A DNA stretch of 23,007 nucleotides from assembly GCA_045655645.1 (NCBI GenBank), contig JAZOPS010000023.1:1-23007 (forward strand), written 5' to 3'. Shown piece after piece: positions 15,878 through 22,539 of this stretch (positions within the stretch are counted from its first letter, which is position 1; the number at the start of each line of letters is the position of its first letter). The stretch is from Fimenecus sp045655645. GTDB taxonomy: Bacteria > Bacillota > Clostridia > Oscillospirales > Acutalibacteraceae. The notes under the pieces were generated by a model that saw nothing but the letters and a program-made list of their open reading frames with translations, had not been told where the DNA came from and searched no databases. The position numbers were made by a program, and so were the translations under genes.

Positions 15878-16503
15878 AAACACGCTGTGTTATAATCGGT
15901 GGTGGCGAGTGTTCTGCTGATATATTAAAAAAGAATATTGATACTGACTCTGATTATATAATCTGTGCTGATAGTGGTTATGACTATGCCGTTAGTGCGA
16001 AATTTTCAACTGACCTTTTAATTGGCGATTTTGACTCTATAAAAGCCGTTCCTGAAAATGTGGAAAAGATTACACTTCCCGTTGAAAAAGATGTTACAGA
16101 CACAGTAGCAGCCTTTAATGAGGGTCTAAAGCGTGGTTTTACTTCTTTTGTGCTTTTTGGTGGCACAGGCGGACGTTTTGAGCACACTTTTGCAAATATA
16201 TCATTGATGTCAAAGGCATCAAAACAAAATATCTCATTTGAAATAATTGATGATAAGCATATTTTTAAGGCTATTACAAATTCATCAATAAAAATTGAAA
16301 GGAAAGATAATCAACAGATTTCAGTTTTTGCCTATGGCAGTCAAGCAATAGGAGTAACTGAAAAAGGTTTTCATTATTCATTGCAGAATTTCACATTAGA
16401 CCCATTTGATGGTGCTTTGGGTACAAGTAACGATATAGTAGAAGATTTTGGCGAGATTTCTGTTGTCAACGGAACATTGATTATTATTGAAACAATTGTG
16501 TAA
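15865..16503 (+). CDS. thiN: Thiamine pyrophosphokinase
   Basis: A 212-residue enzyme that makes thiamine diphosphate from thiamine and ATP. Signature segments are IICADSGYDYA, LIGDFDSI, VEKDVTDTVAAFNEGL and LFGGTGGRFEHTFANI. The gene starts inside rsgA (13-nt overlap) at ATG 15865 behind AAGGAA and AAGGA (about 15850-15864), so the two are translationally coupled. In B. subtilis an rpe gene lies between rsgA and thiN; here it is absent. A terminator-like hairpin follows the stop. Confidence 0.93.
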   Translation: MGTLKTRCVIIGGGECSADILKKNIDTDSDYIICADSGYDYAVSAKFSTDLLIGDFDSIKAVPENVEKITLPVEKDVTDTVAAFNEGLKRGFTSFVLFGGTGGRFEHTFANISLMSKASKQNISFEIIDDKHIFKAITNSSIKIERKDNQQISVFAYGSQAIGVTEKGFHYSLQNFTLDPFDGALGTSNDIVEDFGEISVVNGTLIIIETIV

Positions 16504-16509
16504 CCAAAT

Positions 16510-16560
16510 AAAAACCCCCACGTATAATGTAATGAAATACATTTACAGGGGGATTTTTTT
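16510..16560 (+). terminator. Rho-independent terminator after thiN, overlapping the next gene's ribosome-binding site
   Basis: AAAAACCCCC (16510-16519) faces GGGGG (16548-16552), which is followed by A and seven T (16554-16560). Inside, AATGTA (about 16527-16532) pairs with TACATT (about 16539-16544) around an ATGAAA loop, with a GTA/TAC step and one bulge between the two helices. The A-run before and T-run after allow function in both directions. The GGGGG of the 3' arm doubles as Shine-Dalgarno for the ATG at 16561, and a TATAAT lies at 16523-16528 within the 5' arm. Confidence 0.7.
16523..16528 (+). promoter_or_regulatory. Possible -10 element for the small genes downstream of thiN
   Basis: A perfect TATAAT sits inside the 5' half of the terminator hairpin. 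No convincing -35 is visible at 16-18 nt upstream (the best, TGTAAC-like at 16499-16504, is poor), so activity is uncertain. A start near 16535 would give an mRNA lacking the 5' arm of the hairpin and so a free Shine-Dalgarno. Confidence 0.25.
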
Positions 16561-16710
16561 ATGGGAAGACGCGGGTCAAATTTAAAGGGCATGATTTTCA
16601 TTGCCCTTGGTGTTGGTCTAATGGCGACCTTTGTTTTTCCTGATAAATTCATTGTGGTATTATTAGCAATACTGTTAGTAGTCTGCGGTGCCTTTCTCTG
16701 TAAAAATTAG
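16561..16710 (+). CDS. 49-residue two-helix membrane protein, unknown, upstream of spoVM
   Basis: A short gene with a strong AGGGGG site (16547-16552) 8 nt before the ATG. The product starts with a basic segment (MGRRGSNLKG), then two hydrophobic helices (about 11-27 and 31-47) joined by a short Pro-Asp-Lys turn (FPDKF), and ends KN; both ends should face the same side. It is too short for standard gene callers. I do not recognise a named family. Its place between thiN and spoVM, just 11 nt from the spoVM start, suggests co-expression with SpoVM and perhaps a role at a sporulation membrane; that is inference. Codon use resembles neighbours. Confidence 0.7.
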   Translation: MGRRGSNLKGMIFIALGVGLMATFVFPDKFIVVLLAILLVVCGAFLCKN

Positions 16711-16721
16711 GGGAGAGTTAT

Positions 16722-16802
16722 ATGAAAGTTGTTTTAGTAAAAAGCCCAAAGCTGATTAGCGGAATTTTAAGAATGGTCTTTGGAATAAAAAAATCAACTT
16801 AA
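16722..16802 (+). CDS. spoVM: Stage V sporulation protein M (SpoVM), 26 residues
   Basis: SpoVM is a tiny amphipathic helix that marks the convex forespore membrane in the mother cell, anchors SpoIVA and links coat to cortex formation. The product has exactly 26 residues like B. subtilis SpoVM. It begins MKVVLVKSPK, where the Bacillus protein begins MKFYTIKLPK; Lys7, Pro9, Lys10, Gly14, Ile15, Arg17 and Gly21 are shared at the same positions. Pro9 is the residue known to shape membrane-curvature recognition. GGGGAGAG (16710-16717) is a strong ribosome-binding site 4 nt upstream of the ATG. The gene lies just after thiN, as in B. subtilis, and a terminator follows. Below usual length cut-offs, it is easily missed. 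Confidence 0.9.
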   Translation: MKVVLVKSPKLISGILRMVFGIKKST

Positions 16803-16809
16803 CCCTCGA

Positions 16810-16842
16810 AAGTCGATACATTTGTATCGGCTTTTATTTTTT
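16810..16842 (+). terminator. Rho-independent terminator after spoVM
   Basis: AAGTCGATACA (16810-16820) pairs with TGTATCGGCTT (16823-16833) over 11 positions, one of them a T-G wobble, with a tight loop at TT (effectively ATTT). It is followed by TTATTTTTT (16834-16842). It lies 8 nt after the spoVM stop and closes the long housekeeping/sporulation operon. Confidence 0.85.
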
Positions 16843-16882
16843 AAAACTATTGTTTTAAATTTTAATTTATGGTATCATTATC

Positions 16883-16897
16883 TATAATGGATATAAT
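16883..16897 (+). promoter_or_regulatory. Candidate -10 elements for the protease/cohesin operon
   Basis: Two perfect TATAAT hexamers (16883-16888 and 16892-16897) lie 32-46 nt before the protease ATG, in an A+T-rich region just after a terminator where a promoter is expected. Neither has a good TTGACA-like -35 at 16-18 nt (best is TTTAAT/TTTTAA at 16860-16866). Base composition makes chance TATAAT common, so this is a weak call. Confidence 0.35.
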
Positions 16898-16928
16898 TGG
16901 ATGATTTTCTAAAAAAGGAGTCTTTAAA

Positions 16929-19900
16929 ATGAAAAAGAACATTACAAAAATCATTTCTTTACTTCTTGCATGTTGCGTTGTATTGGGTATTGCGACATTA
17001 GGTAATGAACAACCTGTTGACAATGCAAATATAACAAATCAAACTAATTTACCGGTGAATGTTGACGATAATAATGCTTCATTAGATGAAAACAATAGTC
17101 TTTCATCTGATAGTGTTGTTTCTCTTGGTAATAAACCGGTTTTTAATTCAAATGGTGTAAAGAATGAATTTTTATCAACTGAATTACCTAATTCTAATGA
17201 TAAGAACGCTAATATTGAAAACTCAATTGAAAGCAGTTTTAATGTTTCTCCAACAGGCGAATATAACGAGGGCTTTGTGCTTGTTAAAGTTGAGAAGAGT
17301 TTTGATGAAGCTTTTCTTGGTGAACTTAAATATGTTTCTTATGAACCACTTTTCAATGGCTCTAAATGGTATTCTGTTGAACTTGAAGATTTAACCACAC
17401 AAGAAGCAGTTGAATATCTTTCTGAACTTGGAACATTTGAAAAAGTTGACTATGACTATATTATGGGTACTGCTGTTGCAGTTGATTCAATAGATGTTTC
17501 ATGTAACCCACATTATGGCAACCATAAACATCACCATACACATAAAATTCCTGATGGATGGAAATATGCAAATGATAAAGATAAACACCCAGGCGGAAGC
17601 AATGATGTTGTTGTGGCAGTTATTGATACAGGTGTAGACTATAATCACCTTGACCTTCGCAATAATATTTGGGTGAACACTGCAGAAATCCCAAACAACG
17701 GCAAAGATGATGACGGCAATGGCTACATTGACGATATTAACGGTTGGAACTGTGTTGGTGATGACAACAACCCAATTGATGATAACGGTCACGGCACTCA
17801 CGTTGCAGGTATTATCGCTGCCGAAAACAACGAAATCGGTGGCATCGGTATTGCTTATAACTGTAAAGTTATGGTGCTCAAAGCCGGTAATTCATCAGGG
17901 TATTTCAACAACTCAGATATCGCAGAAGCAATTCAATATGCTTATATGAATGGTGCTTCGGTTATCAATATGTCTTTCGGTGGCGCTTCAATTTCAATCG
18001 CAGTTGAAGAGGCTCTTGAAGAAGCTTATAACACTGCAGTACTTGTTGCAGCAGCGGGTAATGATAGTGCTTGTAATAACCTTTCGTGTAATATTTGCGA
18101 TGTGAAAAAAGTTTCTTATCCGGCAGCACTTCCTTATGTCATCGGTGTTATGAGTACAAATTATGATGGTAGCAAAGTTTCATCATTCTCTAATTATGAC
18201 CACGCCCCATATAACTCTGTGGAATATGAGGTTTTTGCTGTTGGTGAAGCAATTCAATCTTGCTGGCCAGGCAATAAATACGCAACACTTAATGGTACAT
18301 CAATGGCGGCACCAACTGTTGCAGGTATTGCTGCATTGCTTCGTTCATATTATTCTGACAGAAATATATATTCAACAAAATATATTCAATCACAAATTGT
18401 AAATACAGGTACACTCAATCCATATAACCATATTACAGAAAAAGTTGATGGTGCTCACTCTGTTGCTAACATCTATGAGGCTTTAACACAAATTCCAAAG
18501 CCAGAAGTAAATCTTTATGATTATTCAATTAATGATAGCACCACAATTAGTGCTAACAACAATGGTAATGGTGTAATTGATGCGGGTGAAACAATTCGAC
18601 TTTCAGTTGCATTACATAACCGTGGTGGTGTTGCAACTGATGTTAAGGTTACAATTGACACTGCAAGAAATGAAGATTTTGAATTAACAGACCCTTATTT
18701 CACTTTGAAAAATACAGCAATCACCCTTTCAGATATTGGTACATATTCTGTTAGAGAATCAGGTGACAAATATTTTGAAATTGTTGTTAGCCCTGATTGT
18801 CCAAACGATTATCTTGCTAATTTCAACATTCGTTTCACTTATAAAAACGGAATGGATGAAAAAGATGATGCAACATATTCAGGTAAAGGCAAAGCACAAT
18901 TTAGTGTAAGCAGAGGTTATCTTCTTCCCGCGACTATTACAGAAGATACTGTCTTTACAAATGATCGCCTTTATATTGTAGGTGAAAACGTTGTAATTCC
19001 TGAAGGTGTTACAGTGACTTTTGAAGAAGGTTGTCAGATTCAGTTTTATGATGATAGAGCGTATTATGATTCCCTTAGGATTACTGTGTATGGAGAGCTT
19101 AATGTTTTAGGAACAAAGGATAAAATGGTGAGATTGTATCCCTCTGAACAGCATGCAGAGTTTGCGTACGGTATACGAGTGTTTGGAGATTTATATATAG
19201 AGCATACTGATATTATCAATGCTGTTATTGGTGCTGGTAGCACTAGTGCAGTTCCAACGATATGTGTTAACAATTCTTATCTTCGTATCGTTGCAGAAAA
19301 TACCGAACGTAAGAATCTCTTATATCAGCAGGGAAAAAAATATGGGGTAAATGCGACTATAGGAAGTTATTTTGACATATCACATAATAGTAAAGGCGTT
19401 ACTAGCTATAACGGAAATTATATTGAATCATGTTACTATGGAAGTTTAAATGTTGGAAATTTTTACAATAATTTTCTTTATATAAAAGAAACCTCTTTTG
19501 GTTATGAAGTTAACTGTAAAAATTTTGAAAATAACATCGTTTACTCAAGCAATACATCACTTTGGGTTAGGGATATAGAAGTCACTGATTCTAGCGTTAA
19601 TAATCTTTTCGTAACTGATGAGGTTTCGGATTTGATTTCAATTGGATTTAGTGAACCAGCAAATGTTTATGATAATGAGTTTTCAAAATTATATCAGCAG
19701 TATGCTTCTCAAAATATTAAGAATTACTATGATATTGAAGGTAATCCTACAGTTGATGTCTACGACTCACTTTCAGACCAATCTCGCCTTTGGCCTTATG
19801 TGGTAAGCGTTGAAATGCTCAATAAAGATGGTGAGCTTATCACAACTGTTGGCAGAGAAGAAGTTAAAGTGCGTGTAACCTTTAACAGACCAATGGACAC

Positions 19901-20930
19901 AACAAAAGAAACATTCTTAACTTTTGGTACAATCGAGCCTTATGCAGATTATCGCATTGATGGTGAATATATTTCAGAAACCGTTTGGGAAGGAACATAC
20001 ACACTCAAAGCACAAATTGAAAATGGTCAGAATTTCTTAAAAGTGAACAACGCTTGTGCAAAAGAAGACCAAACTAAAAAAGTGTTTGGTGAATGTCAGC
20101 TTCACGAATTTACAATTGATACAACTGCTGCAATGTCTATGAATCTTCTTGCAACACCATTGGATAATGGCATTGAGCTCACTTGGGCACAGGATGAATA
20201 CGACACTCTTCTTGGTTATAACATTTATCGCTCAGAAGAAAAAGACGGTAACTATGTAAAACTTAATCCTGCAATTCTTCTTCCTACAGATGGGGTATTT
20301 CTTGATGAAAACGCAGAGCCAGGTAAAACTTATTGGTACACTTACACTGTTGTGCTCTCTAACTTCACTGAGTCAAACCCTGCTGGTAAAGTAATGGCAA
20401 CAGCAAAAGATACTTTAAGTCCATCGCTTTATCATACACCTGTAAATCAAGGCTACGAAAACAATAATCTTGTAATTTCTTGTACAGCAAGTGATAATGT
20501 TTCAATTAAAAATGTTACACTTTATTATCGCGCCCTTGGTGATAGTGAATGGAAATCACTCTCAATGGTAAAAACAAATGATAAATATAGCGCTACAATT
20601 TTTGGCAGTGATGTAACTCTTGCAGGTCTTGAGTATTATATTGTTGCAACTGACGGTATTCAATCTGTAACAAAGGGTAGTGAAGAAATACCATATACCA
20701 TTGTTGTTAAATCTGCCGATTCGCTTTTGAATTTGGGTGATATTGATGGTAACGGCACAGTTACAACAAAAGATGCTCTTATGCTAATGCAGTGCATAAA
20801 TGGCGATTTAATTCTTACTGATGACCAATTTAAGCGTGCTGACTTAAACAAAGATGGAATTCTTTCATCAGTTGAAGCACTTCGTATTCTTCAATATGTC
20901 AATGGTAAAGTAACTACACTTGAGATGTAA
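16929..20930 (+). CDS. Secreted subtilisin-family (S8) protease with C-terminal type I dockerin
   Basis: A 1333-residue exported multidomain protease. A signal peptide (about 1-25) is followed by an Asn/Ser-rich linker and an I9-like propeptide (about 111-180). After a His-rich patch (H195, H199, H201-203, H205) comes the S8 catalytic domain with triad Asp233 (VIDTG), His288 (NGHGTH) and Ser458 (NGTSMAAP), oxyanion Asn378 and an Asp/Asn-rich calcium loop (about 256-285). Next are a CARDB-like domain (about 525-640), a repetitive beta-rich, possibly beta-helical region (about 665-940), an SbsA-Ig-like domain (about 955-1065), an FnIII-like domain (about 1067-1160), another beta module (about 1163-1260), and a dockerin (about 1269-1326) with two calcium loops (DIDGNGTVTTKD and DLNKDGILSSVE). 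AAAGGAG (16914-16920) lies 8 nt before the ATG. The cohesin gene follows 11 nt later. Substrate is unknown; residues 711-930 show codon use unlike the flanks. Confidence 0.95.
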   Translation: MKKNITKIISLLLACCVVLGIATLGNEQPVDNANITNQTNLPVNVDDNNASLDENNSLSSDSVVSLGNKPVFNSNGVKNEFLSTELPNSNDKNANIENSIESSFNVSPTGEYNEGFVLVKVEKSFDEAFLGELKYVSYEPLFNGSKWYSVELEDLTTQEAVEYLSELGTFEKVDYDYIMGTAVAVDSIDVSCNPHYGNHKHHHTHKIPDGWKYANDKDKHPGGSNDVVVAVIDTGVDYNHLDLRNNIWVNTAEIPNNGKDDDGNGYIDDINGWNCVGDDNNPIDDNGHGTHVAGIIAAENNEIGGIGIAYNCKVMVLKAGNSSGYFNNSDIAEAIQYAYMNGASVINMSFGGASISIAVEEALEEAYNTAVLVAAAGNDSACNNLSCNICDVKKVSYPAALPYVIGVMSTNYDGSKVSSFSNYDHAPYNSVEYEVFAVGEAIQSCWPGNKYATLNGTSMAAPTVAGIAALLRSYYSDRNIYSTKYIQSQIVNTGTLNPYNHITEKVDGAHSVANIYEALTQIPKPEVNLYDYSINDSTTISANNNGNGVIDAGETIRLSVALHNRGGVATDVKVTIDTARNEDFELTDPYFTLKNTAITLSDIGTYSVRESGDKYFEIVVSPDCPNDYLANFNIRFTYKNGMDEKDDATYSGKGKAQFSVSRGYLLPATITEDTVFTNDRLYIVGENVVIPEGVTVTFEEGCQIQFYDDRAYYDSLRITVYGELNVLGTKDKMVRLYPSEQHAEFAYGIRVFGDLYIEHTDIINAVIGAGSTSAVPTICVNNSYLRIVAENTERKNLLYQQGKKYGVNATIGSYFDISHNSKGVTSYNGNYIESCYYGSLNVGNFYNNFLYIKETSFGYEVNCKNFENNIVYSSNTSLWVRDIEVTDSSVNNLFVTDEVSDLISIGFSEPANVYDNEFSKLYQQYASQNIKNYYDIEGNPTVDVYDSLSDQSRLWPYVVSVEMLNKDGELITTVGREEVKVRVTFNRPMDTTKETFLTFGTIEPYADYRIDGEYISETVWEGTYTLKAQIENGQNFLKVNNACAKEDQTKKVFGECQLHEFTIDTTAAMSMNLLATPLDNGIELTWAQDEYDTLLGYNIYRSEEKDGNYVKLNPAILLPTDGVFLDENAEPGKTYWYTYTVVLSNFTESNPAGKVMATAKDTLSPSLYHTPVNQGYENNNLVISCTASDNVSIKNVTLYYRALGDSEWKSLSMVKTNDKYSATIFGSDVTLAGLEYYIVATDGIQSVTKGSEEIPYTIVVKSADSLLNLGDIDGNGTVTTKDALMLMQCINGDLILTDDQFKRADLNKDGILSSVEALRILQYVNGKVTTLEM

Positions 20931-20941
20931 CGGGGGAGAAT

Positions 20942-22429
20942 ATGAAAACTTATAAAACAATTAAATCTTTTATAAGTCTTGTATCTGTTGTATCAATTCT
21001 TTTTTCAATTTTCAGTTTTTCAGTTGTAGCAGAAGATACTTCTAAAAGTATAACTGCTACAACAAACGCAACTGTAAAACAAGGGTCAACCGGTATTTGT
21101 TATGTAAATATTGATTCAACTGAATCAATTGCTGTTTTAGATGTAACAGTACATTTTGACCCAGCTAAAGTAAAAATATTAAATATTTATAATAGTGTGA
21201 GTTGCACTCTTTATGACAATGTTAAAAATGAATCAAACATACAGTTTTGTTATATTTTTGATGGTAAAGGTGTTAATTCAAATACAAGACTTTTTTATTT
21301 TTCATATCAAGTTTTGAACAATGCTGATATTGGTGATGCATATTTTGACATCACAATCGGTGAAGCCTATGATAATTCTTTAAACAACATTAATATTTCT
21401 GGCTCAAGATGTAAATTTACTATTACAGAAACTGTTACAAATAAAACCTGCACAGTTTCATCATCAAGCACAATTTCAACATCTGTTGAGCAAGAATTTT
21501 CATTATCGTATCGTTTTAGTACTTATCAAATAGCTTCTGGTTCTGCAGTAATTAACTATGACAATGAACTTTTTGAAGTTGTTGAAGTTAGCAATGGAGC
21601 TTTTTTGGATAATAAAATCTCAGATATTAACCAAAATTTTGCAGGTGCGATTTATATTTCGTTTGTTGGTACAAAATACAACACTAAATATGATTTTATA
21701 ACTGTTAAATTTAGGACGATTAAGAATATTGCAGAATCTTCAAACATTACTTTTAAAGCAACCGAACTTTGTGACGTCGATTTAAACCCGATAACTTGCA
21801 AAGATTATGTCACAACTGCAAACATTAGTTTTGACGATTCTTATATTGGCGATGCTCCCAAAATGAGTGTAAATGCTGCATATAATAATAATACAAAACA
21901 AGTTATTGCTGAAATTAACCTTGAAGCTAATTCGAAGTTAGGAGCAGGGGATTTTGTTTTAAATTTTGACCCTTCTATATTAACACTATTTTCATATGAA
22001 AAAGGGTTTAATCCAACCTTTTTTAATGTTAATGATAAGGAAATAGAAGATGGAAAATTAAAATTTTCTATTATTTCTTTGTCTGATATTACTAGTTCAG
22101 AAAAAGTTTTAACGGTAGCTTTTGATGTTGCGGATTCTTTTTTCTCAATTGATACAATATTTGAGATTTCAGGTAGCATGTTATCAGATTCAATCACTAA
22201 CCCTATAAAATTGAATTTTGTTAACTGTGATTTTACAATTCCTGCAAAGTGTCTTTATGGTGATGTTGATTGTGATGGCGACGCAGATACTGTCGATTAC
22301 TACATAATTGTGAACATTGCTACTTTGCGTAAAATACCTAATGAAACCGAAAAGTTTACTGCAGACTTAAATCAAGACGGAGCAGTTGACGGCTTTGATG
22401 CGGTGTGTTTAGATTTACTTATTAATTAA
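20942..22429 (+). CDS. Secreted protein with three cohesin-like modules and a dockerin
   Basis: A 495-residue protein with a signal peptide (about 1-30, ending FSVVAED). Three cohesin-like beta-sandwich modules can be seen at about 37-162, 170-297 and 306-433; each has the IAxxxxxxxxDPxxLxxL type opening (AVLDVTVHFDPAKVKIL in the first, SAVINYDNELFEVVEV in the second, AGDFVLNFDPSILTLF in the third). The C-terminus is a type I dockerin (about 439-495) with both calcium loops complete (DVDCDGDADTVD, DLNQDGAVDGFD). The layout is that of an adaptor scaffoldin: it can bind up to three dockerin proteins and itself dock elsewhere. No sortase LPxTG or SLH anchor is present. GGGGGAG (20932-20938) lies 3 nt before the ATG, 11 nt after the protease stop, so the pair forms one operon. 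Module calls are by eye; modules 2 and 3 are more divergent. Confidence 0.88.
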   Translation: MKTYKTIKSFISLVSVVSILFSIFSFSVVAEDTSKSITATTNATVKQGSTGICYVNIDSTESIAVLDVTVHFDPAKVKILNIYNSVSCTLYDNVKNESNIQFCYIFDGKGVNSNTRLFYFSYQVLNNADIGDAYFDITIGEAYDNSLNNINISGSRCKFTITETVTNKTCTVSSSSTISTSVEQEFSLSYRFSTYQIASGSAVINYDNELFEVVEVSNGAFLDNKISDINQNFAGAIYISFVGTKYNTKYDFITVKFRTIKNIAESSNITFKATELCDVDLNPITCKDYVTTANISFDDSYIGDAPKMSVNAAYNNNTKQVIAEINLEANSKLGAGDFVLNFDPSILTLFSYEKGFNPTFFNVNDKEIEDGKLKFSIISLSDITSSEKVLTVAFDVADSFFSIDTIFEISGSMLSDSITNPIKLNFVNCDFTIPAKCLYGDVDCDGDADTVDYYIIVNIATLRKIPNETEKFTADLNQDGAVDGFDAVCLDLLIN

Positions 22430-22493
22430 GGCAAATTAGTGCGTCTGTGTTCTATAATTCCAATAATTAAAACTTAATATCTCACAAAACAAA

Positions 22494-22521
22494 AGCCGAT
22501 GGAATTTTACAACCATCGGCT
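22494..22521. terminator. Bidirectional terminator between the cohesin gene and rubrerythrin
   Basis: AGCCGATGG (22494-22502) and CCATCGGCT (22513-22521) form a perfect 9-bp stem with a 10-nt loop. On the - strand it is followed by TTTTGTTTTG, a good U-tract for ending the rubrerythrin transcript; on the + strand TAATTTTAT follows, weaker but usable. It serves both convergent units. The rest of 22430-22539 shows nothing else. Confidence 0.85.
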
Positions 22522-22539
22522 AATTTTATACGATTTAAA

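Noticed and set aside
15005..16503. TPP riboswitch in front of thiN
   Set aside because: The thiN start is inside rsgA with no leader sequence and no THI-box-like pattern (CTGAGA) nearby.
16962..16977. Possible lipobox (LLAC, Cys15) in the protease signal region
   Set aside because: The hydrophobic segment continues beyond the Cys for about ten residues and the Leu at -2 is unusual, so a normal signal peptide fits better than a lipoprotein.
17499..17801. Antisense open frame of 100 codons in the protease gene
   Set aside because: It is a shadow of the Asp/Asn-rich calcium loops, reads as Val/Ile low-complexity, and has no ribosome-binding site.
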